Positions 1-9,822 of a stretch of DNA of 64,000 nucleotides are shown here, piece by piece. The notes below the pieces were generated by a model, which was not told the DNA's origin, did not search any database, and saw only the letters and a program-made list of their open reading frames with translations. A program made the translations under genes and the position numbers. Each line of letters starts with the position of its first letter. Within the stretch, counting starts at the first letter, position 1. Source of the DNA: Vibrio halioticoli NBRC 102217 (GTDB lineage: Bacteria > Pseudomonadota > Gammaproteobacteria > Enterobacterales > Vibrionaceae); assembly GCF_000496695.1 (NCBI RefSeq), contig NZ_BAUJ01000008.1, positions 62,001-126,000 of the forward strand, read 5' to 3'.

Positions 1-97
1 GTGCGAGACGCATGCCTGCGCTTATCACAAAACAGATGACGAACATGAACCAATATGTTTTACGACTGGCGCGTCCTTGAAACGAGAGAATGCCCAT
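1..97 (-). CDS. DUF805-like membrane protein, N-terminal fragment
   Basis: The reading frame starts with ATG at 97 on the minus strand and runs off the window edge, so only 32 residues are visible. The start MGILSFQGRASRKTYWF matches the opening of DUF805 inner-membrane proteins, where a G-R-x-x-R-x-x-[YF]-W motif leads into the first membrane helix; a hydrophobic stretch follows at once. An AAGGGG ribosome-binding site lies about 9 bases upstream. DUF805 proteins are small multi-pass membrane proteins of unknown role. The family call rests only on this motif and the start of one helix. Confidence 0.6.
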   Translation of the reverse strand, partial: MGILSFQGRASRKTYWFMFVICFVISAGMRLA

Positions 98-255
98 AAA
101 TTGACCCCTTTTAGCGATAGAGTTGTAAATTTGATTCAATATAGCACATACCAAAGTGTGTCTAACTCGATGAAGCTAAAGAATTAGAAACACATTTTGA
201 TATGATACGTTGAGTTTAGGGGGATTCACTTCTTTGTCATCAAAAAATGATGAAT

Positions 256-975
256 TTATGGTTGTTGTTTGGTTGGCGCGAGTGCAATTTCTCTAATGCA
301 TACATTTTGCGGTTGTTGAAAGGCAAACAACACTGCGCGAGCCACGTCATCAGCGGCCAGTACGCCTCCCATATCTTCTTTCCATGCATCATAACCGTCT
401 TTTATCTCTTGAGAAGAGGTATGAGAAAGCAATTCCGTTTCTACCGCGCCCGGTGCAATTGTGGTTACTCGTACATTGGCGGCAGCGACTTCTTCGCGAA
501 CATTTTCGGATATGGCGTGTACCGCAAATTTTGTGCCGCAATAAGCCGCATGGCTAGGAAACGTTTTTCTGCCTGCGATAGAACTTATATTAACGATAGT
601 GCCACTGTTTCTTGAGATCATTGGCGCGAGTACCGCTTGCATGCCGTTGAGTAGCCCTAATACATTGACATCAAACATGCGTTTCCATTCTGCGGCATCT
701 TGCGTATCAATGGATCCTAGTAACATAGTGCCAGCGTTATTGACCAAACCTTCAACTGGGCCAAATTGTTGCTCAGCTTTTTTAATGGCAGCGACAAAAG
801 AATTGGGGTCGGTTACATCAACTTTTTCGCACAGTGTATTAGGAAGCTCTAGAGCTTTTAGTTTTTCAACGCGACGGGCTATCAGTAACAAAGGATGACC
901 TTGTTCACTAAAGCGACGTGCGATGGCTTCACCTATACCTGAACTTGCACCGGTAATCACGATCAATTTTTTCAT
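256..975 (-). CDS. SDR family NAD(P)-dependent oxidoreductase
   Basis: A 239-residue classical short-chain dehydrogenase. The cofactor motif TGASSGIG lies at residues 8-15, NNAG at about 79, and the catalytic Ser with the YxxxK pair (YCGTK) at about 145-149. It has no signal peptide and should be a cytoplasmic oxidoreductase of a small carbonyl or alcohol substrate that cannot be named from sequence. The ATG at 975 follows AGGAGA at good spacing. It is transcribed away from the methyltransferase/LysR pair at 1117-2481 across about 140 bases, so that LysR may control it. The length is normal for the family, and the YdfG-like group is the closest general resemblance. Confidence 0.85.
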   Translation of the reverse strand: MKKLIVITGASSGIGEAIARRFSEQGHPLLLIARRVEKLKALELPNTLCEKVDVTDPNSFVAAIKKAEQQFGPVEGLVNNAGTMLLGSIDTQDAAEWKRMFDVNVLGLLNGMQAVLAPMISRNSGTIVNISSIAGRKTFPSHAAYCGTKFAVHAISENVREEVAAANVRVTTIAPGAVETELLSHTSSQEIKDGYDAWKEDMGGVLAADDVARAVLFAFQQPQNVCIREIALAPTKQQP

Positions 976-1116
976 GCTGTTTCTCCTAAATTCATGTTGG
1001 TCGAATCTATTTCGATAGGAGAAGTTTAGCGGTGAACTTATTGTTGATATATATCCCTTTACTTAAAACACTGTTGCTATACTGCAACAATAAGGATTTG
1101 AAACGGAGAAAGTCGC

Positions 1117-1575
1117 TTGGACATTTCATTGCTGAACCATAAAATCCCACCGCCAGTTGTGCTATTGGTATGCGCCTTGTTGGCGGGATACATAGCGGAC
1201 TTTTCTTTTACTGATAATCCGTGTGCATGGCTGATTGCTGTGATGTTGGTATTGATTAGCTTAAGATTGGCCTGGGTCTCTATCGATTCTTTTAAAAAAG
1301 AGAATACAACGGTGAATCCGCTACAACCCTCGAAAACACAGAATTTAGTCACACACGGCGTATATCGATATAGCCGCAATCCAATGTATTTATCCCTGGC
1401 AATATTGCTGGTGGCTTGGGCGTCTCTATTAGCATCGTGGACGGGCATATTCGGTTGTTTGATATTTGTTATGTACATTACTCAATTTCAAATTAAGCCG
1501 GAAGAGCGTGCGTTAATGCACAAATTTCCGCAATCTTATACTGCATACCTCAAACGTGTCAGAAGGTGGTTATAG
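1117..1575 (+). CDS. isoprenylcysteine carboxyl methyltransferase-like membrane protein
   Basis: A 152-residue membrane protein with about four hydrophobic segments. The C-terminal part has the ICMT/PEMT-type signature: HGVYRYSRNPMYL at about 85-97, then a helix and a late PEERAL stretch near 128, which in this family form the S-adenosylmethionine pocket. Bacterial members are common but their substrates are mostly unknown. The frame opens with TTG at 1117, preceded by CGGAGA at about 9 bases, so a TTG start is the best choice. The stop is only 3 bases before the LysR start at 1579, which suggests co-transcription. Confidence 0.75.
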   Translation: MDISLLNHKIPPPVVLLVCALLAGYIADFSFTDNPCAWLIAVMLVLISLRLAWVSIDSFKKENTTVNPLQPSKTQNLVTHGVYRYSRNPMYLSLAILLVAWASLLASWTGIFGCLIFVMYITQFQIKPEERALMHKFPQSYTAYLKRVRRWL

Positions 1576-1578
1576 TCT

Positions 1579-2481
1579 ATGTTGAATAACATAAATTTAT
1601 CGCTACTTCGCTCATTTGTGCTGATTGCACAGCTGGGGAATTTTACCCGAGCGGCAGAAGCGTTAAAGGTGTCTCGTTCGCATATTTCTCGTCAAATGAC
1701 CGAGTTAGAATCGGAATTAGGCGTGACTTTATTGCTAAGAACCACGCGCACATTAAAGCTAACCAGCGCAGGAAAAACGTTATTTGAACAGTGTCAGCAT
1801 GCGTTAGGACATATTGATCAGGCGTTGCTAGCTGCCATTGATGATGTGCACGAAATGAAAGGACACATAGCAATAAATTGTGTGGGTGGCGTACTTGGAG
1901 AAGAGATTCTCGTTCCCATGCTCAATGAGTTTATGCTTTTGTATCCTGAAGTAAGTGTCAGCTTAGACTTTAGCAGTCACCGCATAGATTTGATTGCAGA
2001 TGAGTTTGATTTAGCGTTTCGTATGGGCTCATTACCAGACGCCAGTTTCGTAGCACGTAAACTGCTTGAAATAGAGATGGCGACTATCGCTAGCCCAAGC
2101 TATATCAAAAAATATGGCGCACTTGAAAGCCCCAAAGATCTTACCCAGCATCGCTGTTTAACGGGTTCGGTGAATCGTTGGCACTTGGTTAATAAATCCA
2201 CGGGTAATAGTGTTGATGTTCAAGTTACTGGACATTTGCAATGTAAAAATGGACGAACTTTAGTGAACGCTGCGCTATGTGGTAACGGCATTATTCGAGT
2301 ACCAGTGTTGTATTGTAAAAAAGAGCTTGAAGCGAATATGTTGTCACATGTGTTCTCTGATTGGCACATACCTAGCGTTGATTTTTCAATGATTTACCAT
2401 AAAGACAAATTTAGACCTGAGCGTTTGATTAAGCTGATTGAATTTATTATCGATAAATTTGAACAGATGAGAAAGACATAA
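1579..2481 (+). CDS. LysR family transcriptional regulator
   Basis: A 300-residue protein with an N-terminal winged helix-turn-helix (about 5-64; core FTRAAEALKVSRSHISRQMTE) and a LysR substrate-binding domain from about 90 to 295. Its organisation is that of the CrgA/DsdC-like LTTR group that often acts on nearby dehydrogenase genes. It directly follows the methyltransferase gene and diverges as a unit from the SDR at 256-975, so that SDR is the likely target. The inducer cannot be inferred. Confidence 0.9.
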   Translation: MLNNINLSLLRSFVLIAQLGNFTRAAEALKVSRSHISRQMTELESELGVTLLLRTTRTLKLTSAGKTLFEQCQHALGHIDQALLAAIDDVHEMKGHIAINCVGGVLGEEILVPMLNEFMLLYPEVSVSLDFSSHRIDLIADEFDLAFRMGSLPDASFVARKLLEIEMATIASPSYIKKYGALESPKDLTQHRCLTGSVNRWHLVNKSTGNSVDVQVTGHLQCKNGRTLVNAALCGNGIIRVPVLYCKKELEANMLSHVFSDWHIPSVDFSMIYHKDKFRPERLIKLIEFIIDKFEQMRKT

Positions 2482-2507
2482 GCGAGGTTGATTTTTAAGG
2501 AAACGAA

Positions 2508-3062
2508 GTGAACAGTTATCAGATTTTGTACAAAAAAAAGATTATTTGGGCAGTCAATCTTGGCGGTAACAATGTTGTAGATCAGATAACCAGTTTAACC
2601 GAACAAGGGTATGAAATATTCAGTCGAGTAGTGCAGGCAAGTACTGAGAGTGATGCTATTCGTCAATTTAAAAAACTGCATAAACCGGCTAAAGACAGCC
2701 ATGATGTGACAATAGGTAGTATCTTTTTCTTCAGAACCAACAAGTTACAAAGGCTTCCTTATCTGGCATATTCGATAGCCAGCTATATTGTTGCTTTAGT
2801 CAGCGTATTACTGCTGGCGATGGTCGCACACGAGAGTGATATGGATTATTCAATGATTTTGTTGATCCCTATTTTTCTGGGGCTGATATGGTTTATCAGT
2901 GCGCTATCTATTGCGAGATGGAAAAACTGCGGGCATAAAGTGTGGCAATATGTGGTCGTAGCGTTAATTGTTACTTTGCTTGATTTTTATTTTTTAGGCG
3001 TGATGAATGTATTACTGATGCTGTATTTATTCTTTAGGCCACAGTCAAAAAACATTAATTAA
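2508..3062 (+). CDS. small multi-pass membrane protein, DUF805-like C-terminus
   Basis: A 184-residue protein starting with GTG at 2508, preceded by AAGGAAA at good spacing. Residues 1-75 look soluble and contain a repeated E/Q-G-Y-E-type segment. From about 80 there are three to four membrane helices. The segment with ARWKNCGHKVWQY near 143-155 resembles the conserved inter-helix motif of DUF805 proteins (RRLHDxGxSGWW), and the protein ends in a short polar tail. It lies 26 bases after the LysR gene and a strong terminator follows it. Function unknown; the DUF805 relationship is an inference from topology and this motif. Confidence 0.7.
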   Translation: MNSYQILYKKKIIWAVNLGGNNVVDQITSLTEQGYEIFSRVVQASTESDAIRQFKKLHKPAKDSHDVTIGSIFFFRTNKLQRLPYLAYSIASYIVALVSVLLLAMVAHESDMDYSMILLIPIFLGLIWFISALSIARWKNCGHKVWQYVVVALIVTLLDFYFLGVMNVLLMLYLFFRPQSKNIN

Positions 3063-3087
3063 AGCTTAATATAAATGTCATAAAAAT

Positions 3088-3126
3088 AAAGCGTCAGCTA
3101 CTAAGAGTCTGACGCTTTATTTTTTG
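3088..3126 (+). terminator. intrinsic terminator after the 2508-3062 gene
   Basis: The arms AAAGCGTCAG (3088-3097) and CTGACGCTTT (3109-3118) pair perfectly around an 11-base loop and are followed by a T-rich run. This closes the methyltransferase-LysR-membrane protein unit. Confidence 0.85.
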
Positions 3127-3258
3127 TGAGTAGTTCATTTATTTAACTTGGTGTAAAAATAGAAGAAAGGTGCGTATTAATAGCGTATGTGATACCTGTT
3201 TGAATAACTATTTAGATCAACTATTCTTTTCAATCGGTCGAGCTAAAACTTACCAATA

Positions 3259-3495
3259 TTAGGCAAGTAAAGTCTTGTTGGACTTGAGAAGTCTAGTGAG
3301 TTGATCCGTTAAGTTCAATCGCTTTGATAGCGTGAGTCGTCCTGCATCGTACAGTCTTACTAGCACACTGTTATCTGTAAGCTCACATCGATTTTCATAG
3401 CGTATTTCTTCTAGAAAAGCGTCCATTTTATATGGAGATAAACAAAACCTTTCAATTTCACACTCTTGATCGCAGTTGTATATAACCACTTCCAT
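3259..3495 (-). CDS. hypothetical 78-residue protein
   Basis: A short soluble acidic/basic protein with no recognised domain. Support for a real gene is the ATG at 3495 with TAGGAGAG about 7 bases upstream, and a balanced composition. It contains three cysteines in its first 18 residues (CDQECEIERFC), which could bind a metal or form a disulphide. It stands alone, converging on the terminator at 3088. No function is proposed. Confidence 0.55.
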   Translation of the reverse strand: MEVVIYNCDQECEIERFCLSPYKMDAFLEEIRYENRCELTDNSVLVRLYDAGRLTLSKRLNLTDQLTRLLKSNKTLLA

Positions 3496-3932
3496 ACATG
3501 CTCTCCTAAGAGTAATTATTTTCGATGTGTTTATTATCCTTAAATATTATTTAATAAACTTGCTACTAAGTCACATAAAGAGTTTTGGCGTTGGTATGTG
3601 CGAGGTTGATCAACAAATCTACTTTCAAATTCTCTTTATCTGAGAAATAGGTCACTATTGTCAGTGTCCTAAATAAGGAGAAAACCTTATATTTATTGCC
3701 TTAAATAAAATATGTAACTCGTTAATAAATAGTTCGTTACATAGGTTTGTGATATGCGGTGCATATAGGTGTGGAGTGATTGTAATGTTTAACTTTGGTT
3801 ATTGTTAAATTTGAAAAATAAGTAGCAGTAAAAGACATTACTCAATCCATTTCATTATTTGAGTCAAATGACTAGAATGATACTGTGAAGCAATATCAAT
3901 TAGATTCGTTGCTAGAAAGCAAAAGGAAACCT
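3496..3932. other. intergenic region upstream of the peptidase
   Basis: About 440 AT-rich bases between the small minus-strand gene and the chosen peptidase start at 3933. I see no convincing ORF, repeat or operator; promoters for both flanking genes must lie here. Confidence 0.5.
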
Positions 3933-5783
3933 ATGAACCCGCAAAATTACCTCAACTCTTTAAATAGAGATTATCTGAATGTACATCGTCAAAAAGAAGA
4001 CTTGTTTTGGACAACTTATATGGGGACGTCAAACGATCAGGCGGGTTCAGCTGCCGCTGAAACCAAGTGGAACCAGTTTCTAAGTGATCCTGAAAGATTG
4101 AGTCAAATTCAGCAACAGCTTGAGCAATTAAACCAATTAGACAGCAATGAAGAAACGCAGTTGGTGAAACAAGGTTTGCAAGGCTGGTTAGCGACTTTTA
4201 AGGCGCACGCTTTACCTACTGAAGAATCTCGTCAACTAAAAGCCGATTTAATTAAGTTTGAATCGGATCTGTTTGAGAAAAAACAAAACTACACTCAAGT
4301 GTTTATCGATGCTGATGGTAACGAACAACAAGGTTCATTGCCGGTATTGGCGGCAAACATTCGTACCAGTGATCATGAAGCAGTGCGTAAATCGTCTCAC
4401 CAAGCATTGCTAGATGTGGAGCAATGGCTACTGCACAATGGATTTTTGGATCTAGTTAAGCTGCGCAATAAGTTTGCCCGCTCATTAGGCTTTAATAACT
4501 TCTTTGACTATTCCATTGTAAAAACAGAGCAAATGTCGACCGACGAGCTGTTTGCCATTTTAGACGACTTTGAACAGCGAACTCGTGACAGTAATTTACG
4601 CAGTTTGCAGGAGTTGGCGGCAGAAAAAGGTGATAGTGCCGTTGAAGCACATAACTTTGTGTTCTCTTTCTCTGGCGATGCAATGCGTGATTTGGATCAG
4701 TACGTGCCATTTTCACAATCGCTTCGTCGTTGGATTGAGTCGTTTGGTCGCCTTAACATCACCTATGCAAATGCGGAATTGACCTTAGATCTTTTGGATC
4801 GTAAAGGTAAATACCCTAATGGGTTCTGTCATGGTCCAATTCCATCATTTGTCGATGAAAATTCGCAATGGGTTGCGGCAAAAGTGAATTTCACGAGTAA
4901 CGCTAAACCTGATCAAGTGGGCAGTGGCTATGACGGCATTAATACACTGTTCCACGAAGGTGGACATGCCGCGCATTTCTCGAATGTGAAAATGAACGCA
5001 CCGTGTTTTGCGCAAGAGTTTGCGCCTACTTCAATGGCGTACGCTGAAACACAATCCATGTTTTGTGACAGCTTACTAGGGGACGGTGATTGGCTAAAAC
5101 TGTACGCGCTTAACGAGAAGGGCGAAGCCATATCAGATGACGTGATTAAAGCGATGGTGGAAAGCAAACAGCCATTTCGCGCTTATGGTGAACGTAGCAT
5201 CTTAGTAGTGCCGTATTTTGAGCGTGCTTTATACCAACTTTCTGAGCAAGACCTGACGCCTGAAAACGTGACTCGTCTTGCTCGTGAAACAGAGCAAAAG
5301 ATCCAAGGTTTGGCCTGTAGCCCACGACCGCTAATGGCAATCCCGCACTTATTGTCGGATGAATCTGCTTGTGCCTACCAAGGGTATTTATTGGCGCACA
5401 TGGCGGTTTATCAAACTCGCGCGTACTTTACTAAGAAGTTTGGTTTCCTTACCGATAACCCTGAAATTGGTCCGTTGCTAGAGCAGCACTACTGGCGTCA
5501 AGGTAATGCGGTCAATCATAATCAGACCATTGTTCAACTGACAGGTGAGGGCTTTAATGCCAAATATCTGGCGGATGAATGTAACTTAACGTCTGAGCAA
5601 GCGTGGGACAACGAACTACAAAAAATTGCCGGTTTAGCGGATCGTGAACGTGCAAGCGTACACGCTTTAGACGCTCGTATTAGTATTGTGGATGGTGATA
5701 AAGAATTGGCAAACAATGAGCTTAGCGATGAGCAAATGTGCCAAGATTTTGAACGCTATATCGTAGAGACCTACGGACGTTAA
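3933..5783 (+). CDS. M3 family zinc metallopeptidase
   Basis: A 616-residue cytoplasmic peptidase of the thimet oligopeptidase/oligoendopeptidase F clan. The zinc site is HEGGH at about residues 341-345, with the third ligand probably the Glu in the downstream AETQSMF helix; the helical surround is typical of M3. It should trim short peptides inside the cell. The frame is open from a GTG at 3885, but the ATG at 3933 has AAAAGGAAAC just upstream while the GTG has no good site, so 3933 is the better start. It ends before a hairpin at 5794-5815. M3 is well supported; the exact subfamily is not. Confidence 0.88.
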   Translation: MNPQNYLNSLNRDYLNVHRQKEDLFWTTYMGTSNDQAGSAAAETKWNQFLSDPERLSQIQQQLEQLNQLDSNEETQLVKQGLQGWLATFKAHALPTEESRQLKADLIKFESDLFEKKQNYTQVFIDADGNEQQGSLPVLAANIRTSDHEAVRKSSHQALLDVEQWLLHNGFLDLVKLRNKFARSLGFNNFFDYSIVKTEQMSTDELFAILDDFEQRTRDSNLRSLQELAAEKGDSAVEAHNFVFSFSGDAMRDLDQYVPFSQSLRRWIESFGRLNITYANAELTLDLLDRKGKYPNGFCHGPIPSFVDENSQWVAAKVNFTSNAKPDQVGSGYDGINTLFHEGGHAAHFSNVKMNAPCFAQEFAPTSMAYAETQSMFCDSLLGDGDWLKLYALNEKGEAISDDVIKAMVESKQPFRAYGERSILVVPYFERALYQLSEQDLTPENVTRLARETEQKIQGLACSPRPLMAIPHLLSDESACAYQGYLLAHMAVYQTRAYFTKKFGFLTDNPEIGPLLEQHYWRQGNAVNHNQTIVQLTGEGFNAKYLADECNLTSEQAWDNELQKIAGLADRERASVHALDARISIVDGDKELANNELSDEQMCQDFERYIVETYGR

Positions 5784-5793
5784 TGACGTTGAT

Positions 5794-5820
5794 AGGGCGT
5801 TATAGCTAACGCCCTCATTT
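5794..5820 (+). terminator. hairpin after the peptidase gene
   Basis: Arms AGGGCGTTA (5794-5802) and TAACGCCCT (5807-5815) pair perfectly with a 4-base loop. The T tract after it is short (CATTTA), so termination may be partial. Confidence 0.6.
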
Positions 5821-5883
5821 ATCCCAATCGTACTAAATAACTGATCACTTACTTAGTGTGATTGGTATTGCACAAAACAAGAA

Positions 5884-5919
5884 AAAAGGTCGGAATCACT
5901 TATGTGACTCCGACCTTTT
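5884..5919 (-). terminator. terminator of the fru operon
   Basis: Arms AAAAGGTCGGA (5884-5894) and TCCGACCTTTT (5909-5919) pair perfectly, with an inner TCAC/GTGA extension. Read on the minus strand it is followed by TTTTTTCTTG, a strong intrinsic terminator for fruA; on the plus strand a shorter T run may also stop read-through from the peptidase side. Confidence 0.85.
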
Positions 5920-5932
5920 GCTTTTTAGTGTA

Positions 5933-7663
5933 TTACGCTTGCACTAATACGTTCTGGTCGCTTTTCTTCAAGAAAGCGTAAGTGAAGCCAGTCACCAGTG
6001 TACCTGCGGCAATTGCCACTAAGTACATCACCACTGGTGTAATTGCGTTTGGAATTAACAGTACGAATAAGCCGCCGTGTGGTGCCAGTAACTCTGCGCC
6101 AAACAACATACTTAGTGCGCCGGTAATTGCTCCGCCAATCATACATGATGGGATAACACGCATTGGATCTTTGGCTGCAAATGGAATCGCACCTTCTGAG
6201 ATGAAGCACAAACCTAATACAAAAGAGGCTTTACCTGCTTCACGAGCACTGGATTCAAACTTGTTTTTCGCTAAGAACGTCGCCAGACCCATACCCAGTG
6301 CAGGTACCATACCTGCCGCCATAATTGCCGCCATTGGTGCGTATTGTTGTGATGCAAGTAGACCCACACCAAATGCATACGCTGCTTTGTTTACTGGACC
6401 GCCTAAGTCAAAGCACATCATTGCGCCAAGTAAAATACCTAGCATTACCGCATTACCTGCGCCCATAGTATTTAGGAAGTTCTCAAGGCCGCCCATCGTT
6501 GCTGCCACTGGGCTACCGACCACGTAAATCATCACTAAACCAGTAAACAGCGTCGCAACAAAAGGAATGATTAAGATGGGTTTAAGTGCTTCCATCGACT
6601 GTGGTAAAGAGAGTTTATCAGCGATAAATTTTGCGCTGTAACCGGCAATGAAACCGGCCGCAATGCCACCAAGGAAGCCTGCGCCTAGTGAGCTGGCTAA
6701 CATGCCTCCTACTAAACCTGGAGCAAGTCCTGGACGGTCAGCGATGGAAAAGGCGATGTACCCCGCAAGCACTGGAATCATCAAGGCAAATGCTGAAGCG
6801 CCACCAATGGTCATTAATGAGGCAGCAAGCGTGCCTTCTTCTTTAAATGCTTCAATACCAAACACAAAGCTAAGCGCAATGATAAGTCCGCCTGCAACCA
6901 CAACCGGTAGCATGTGCGATACACCAGTCATTAAGTGTTGATAAACGCCTTTGCTAGCAGTGTTGCTCTCATTAGAGGTTGCTGCGCCCGTTGCTTTATA
7001 GGTAGTTGCTTGGGCAAACGCATTTTCAATTTCTTGCTTGGTTTTCTTAAGCGCAGGGCCAGTTTTGGTGCGATACAGTAATTTGCCATCAAAACGATCC
7101 AGTGGCACATCAATATCAGCGGCAATAATCACTAAATCCGCGTCTTGGATCTCTTGGTCAGTCAATTGGTTTTTAGCACCAACTGAACCACGTGTTTCCA
7201 CTTTTATTTGGTGGCCCTGACGAACCGCTTCTGATTCCAGAGCTTCAGCGGCCATAAAGGTATGCGCAACGCCAGTAGGGCAGGCGGTGATTGCCACAAT
7301 CTTTTTACTCGCAGAAGCACTTGGCGCACTTGCCGTTGTTACATCGGCATTGGTTAAGGTAGTTGCATTGTGAATCGCTTTATTTAAGAACTCACTGGCA
7401 TTGCTGACGGCATTGCCAATACTTCCTTGATAGACACTCTTTCCAACAAAGCGAGAGGTATCAATGAGGGTGTCTGTGGCGATGATAATGGTATCGGCGC
7501 CATCAATATCTTGTGGAGTTAACGTATAACCTTCAACCACTTTAGATTGGCATTCAATTTTCGCGCTGATCTGTAGGGATTGAGCGGCTTTTTCTAACAG
7601 TCCTGCAGCGATGATGCTGTTCGCAACTCCACTTGGGCAGGCGGTAATAATTGCAATATTCAT
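5933..7663 (-). CDS. fruA: PTS fructose transporter subunit IIBC
   Basis: A 576-residue fructose permease. The order is a first IIB-like domain (about 1-100, ACPSGVANS with Cys9), a second IIB domain (about 120-225, ACPTGVAHT with Cys128) and a IIC membrane domain (about 235-570) with many Gly/Ala-rich helices. In the E. coli enzyme the second IIB domain carries the phosphorylated cysteine and the first is a docking domain; the same duplication is visible here. It imports fructose and phosphorylates it to fructose-1-phosphate. It is the last gene of fruB-fruK-fruA, starts 10 bases after fruK and is followed by a strong terminator. Confidence 0.96.
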   Translation of the reverse strand: MNIAIITACPSGVANSIIAAGLLEKAAQSLQISAKIECQSKVVEGYTLTPQDIDGADTIIIATDTLIDTSRFVGKSVYQGSIGNAVSNASEFLNKAIHNATTLTNADVTTASAPSASASKKIVAITACPTGVAHTFMAAEALESEAVRQGHQIKVETRGSVGAKNQLTDQEIQDADLVIIAADIDVPLDRFDGKLLYRTKTGPALKKTKQEIENAFAQATTYKATGAATSNESNTASKGVYQHLMTGVSHMLPVVVAGGLIIALSFVFGIEAFKEEGTLAASLMTIGGASAFALMIPVLAGYIAFSIADRPGLAPGLVGGMLASSLGAGFLGGIAAGFIAGYSAKFIADKLSLPQSMEALKPILIIPFVATLFTGLVMIYVVGSPVAATMGGLENFLNTMGAGNAVMLGILLGAMMCFDLGGPVNKAAYAFGVGLLASQQYAPMAAIMAAGMVPALGMGLATFLAKNKFESSAREAGKASFVLGLCFISEGAIPFAAKDPMRVIPSCMIGGAITGALSMLFGAELLAPHGGLFVLLIPNAITPVVMYLVAIAAGTLVTGFTYAFLKKSDQNVLVQA

Positions 7664-7673
7664 AGGGAAGACC

Positions 7674-8630
7674 TTATTTAGTTATAATAGTGTGTCGTAC
7701 ATCAACTTGATTGATGACGCTGTGCAATTGTTCTTTACTGGGTATACCGACTCCAACTTGGGCGACGGCAAGAGCGGATAAACCTGTAGCAAACTGCAAC
7801 AAGGGTTCTTTTTCCATGTTTTGCATATGGCCCCAACATAGGCCTGCAACTAATGTGTCACCAGCACCAACAGTGCTAACAACTTTCATTTTTGGTGGTT
7901 GGGAAAATAACCATTTCCCTTGTTTTAGCCACATTACGCCGTTTGCACCCATCGACACCACAATGTTATCGATGCCTTTATCGGCAAGCTCTAATGCGGC
8001 TTGTTGGCACTGCTCGGCGGTGCTTAATGAGCGGCCGACAAACTCAGCCAGTTCTTCATCGTTTGGTTTGATAAGCCAAGGCTTAGCGTCCAGTCCAGCA
8101 CGCAGGGCATCGCGGCTGCTATCAAACAGGACTTTTTTGCCAAGCTGATGCAGCTTTTCAATCCACGAAGCGCAAAGCTGTGGTGAAATCCCGTTGGGTA
8201 GGCTACCTGCTATCACGAAATAGTCGTGGTCTTTGGCTAGCGCAAACAGGGTTTCTTCGAAGGCTTTGATGTCAGCTTCCGTAACTGTCACGCCAGGGAA
8301 GTTGATGTCACTGACTCTGCCATCTTCTTCAATCAGTTTGACATTAATGCGTGTTGCGCCATCGACTCGAATAAAGGCGTCTTTGGCTTTGATATCGTCA
8401 AATAGTTGGCTAAATAACTCTGGGTTATCCTTGCCTAAAAAACCCGTTACCGTGACTTCTGCGCCAAGCTCACTCAGCACTTTAGCGACGTTGACGCCTT
8501 TGCCTGCAGCGTGTAGCGAACCTTGTTTAACAAGGTTTACTAAGCCTAAATGTAGCCCCTTTACACTGCCTGTTAGATCTAACGCAGGGTTTAAGGTAAC
8601 GGTGACCACTTTGTTGGTTGTCGAAGTCAT
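7674..8630 (-). CDS. fruK: 1-phosphofructokinase
   Basis: A 318-residue PfkB-family kinase that phosphorylates fructose-1-phosphate to fructose-1,6-bisphosphate. The N-terminal substrate region (TLNPALDLTG) and the C-terminal GAGDTLVAG anion hole with the catalytic Asp are intact. The frame stays open upstream to a TTG at 8648, but the ATG at 8630 has AAGGAT just upstream and lies 4 bases past the fruB stop, so translational coupling from fruB is likely and 8630 is the better start. Confidence 0.95.
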   Translation of the reverse strand: MTSTTNKVVTVTLNPALDLTGSVKGLHLGLVNLVKQGSLHAAGKGVNVAKVLSELGAEVTVTGFLGKDNPELFSQLFDDIKAKDAFIRVDGATRINVKLIEEDGRVSDINFPGVTVTEADIKAFEETLFALAKDHDYFVIAGSLPNGISPQLCASWIEKLHQLGKKVLFDSSRDALRAGLDAKPWLIKPNDEELAEFVGRSLSTAEQCQQAALELADKGIDNIVVSMGANGVMWLKQGKWLFSQPPKMKVVSTVGAGDTLVAGLCWGHMQNMEKEPLLQFATGLSALAVAQVGVGIPSKEQLHSVINQVDVRHTIITK

Positions 8631-8634
8631 GTTC

Positions 8635-9768
8635 TTATCCTTCACCAAGACCAGATTCTATGGCGATACCGATGGCCTTTAGCGCAGCTTCTGCATCAAT
8701 ACCATCAGCAGAAAACTGCAATTTGTGGCCATGTTTGACGCCCATCGCAATCACCTTCATCAGGCTCTTAGCGTTGACTGGTTTCGCTTCGCCGTCCAAG
8801 TTGCACACTTTGATGTCGGATTGGAATTTCTTCGCTTCAGCCACCAACATTGCGCCAGGTCTTGCGTGCAAACCGTGTGCATTATTGATAGTAAATTGCG
8901 CTTGAGCCGCCGCTTCGCTGGAATCCACTGCGTCACGGTCACTTGAAAACAGAGCAAGTAAGGCTTGTGGAGTGGATTGCAAAAGCTCGTTTTGTCTTTG
9001 TAAAGCAACGGTATTAATTAAGGTAGTGAGCATAGGTTGATGCGCCGCATTAGTGGCAGAAAACGCCACTAAACCTTTCACGGGTTGTCCTTGGTACTGG
9101 CAATGATTTGCGGTCGTCACAAATGACATCGCAGTGCGCTGGCAGCCTACATCACTGGACAACAACCATAGACCTTGACCTAGGTTGGTCGGCGTCTTAG
9201 TGACCAGTTCGGCGATGAACTCGTTGTTTACACAGTGTTGGTTTTTAAGTAGTCCACCAGCAACGGCGGCCAGTTGCAATACATCGTTAGCTGGGAAGTT
9301 AAGCTCGATAAGAGACTCATTGAAATCGGCATCAAATTGCACGTCACCATTAAGCAATCCCACAATCATTTGCGCCGTTTCTGCATTTTGCAGGGCACTT
9401 TCCACGCCATCAGATGAGAGAACTTTAGTTAACTGCTTTAAAATACCTAAATGTTCATCAGATTTAGCGGCAATGCCAATCGCTAAGTAAACCGTATTAC
9501 CGTCACCCCATGGCACTCCGTCAGGAAAGTGATGCACTGCAACGCCGGTGCTTTTTACCAGCGAACGTGTCTCTACGGTACCGTGGGGGATAGCAATGCC
9601 ATTACCCAAAAAGGTCGAGTTTTGCGATTCACGGTTGAGCATTCCTTGAACATAGCCAGACTCAACAAGTTGTTTGTCTGCTAGGCTCTTGGCAATGCTT
9701 TGAATCGCTGTTTTTTTATCAACTGCTTTTTGCTGCAATGTGATGTCTTGTGTCGTAATTGTGAGCAT
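8635..9768 (-). CDS. fruB: PTS fructose IIA-HPr fusion (diphosphoryl transfer protein)
   Basis: A 377-residue fusion of a fructose-type IIA domain (about 1-145, active His62 in AIPHGTVE), a central linker domain (about 150-285) and a C-terminal HPr-like FPr domain (about 287-377, active His301 in HGLHARPG). It passes phosphate from enzyme I through His301 to His62 and on to FruA. It is first in the operon, about 370 bases from the divergent regulator gene, with Cra-like operators in between. The length agrees with enterobacterial FruB. Confidence 0.95.
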   Translation of the reverse strand: MLTITTQDITLQQKAVDKKTAIQSIAKSLADKQLVESGYVQGMLNRESQNSTFLGNGIAIPHGTVETRSLVKSTGVAVHHFPDGVPWGDGNTVYLAIGIAAKSDEHLGILKQLTKVLSSDGVESALQNAETAQMIVGLLNGDVQFDADFNESLIELNFPANDVLQLAAVAGGLLKNQHCVNNEFIAELVTKTPTNLGQGLWLLSSDVGCQRTAMSFVTTANHCQYQGQPVKGLVAFSATNAAHQPMLTTLINTVALQRQNELLQSTPQALLALFSSDRDAVDSSEAAAQAQFTINNAHGLHARPGAMLVAEAKKFQSDIKVCNLDGEAKPVNAKSLMKVIAMGVKHGHKLQFSADGIDAEAALKAIGIAIESGLGEG

Positions 9769-9822
9769 GTTCGCCTCTTCCTATTTGGTTTCACTCTCAC
9801 TTAATTGTTGCTTTAAGTGGTC

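Noticed and set aside
247..615. 122-codon plus-strand ORF
   Set aside because: It lies over the well-supported SDR gene on the minus strand and has no family resemblance.
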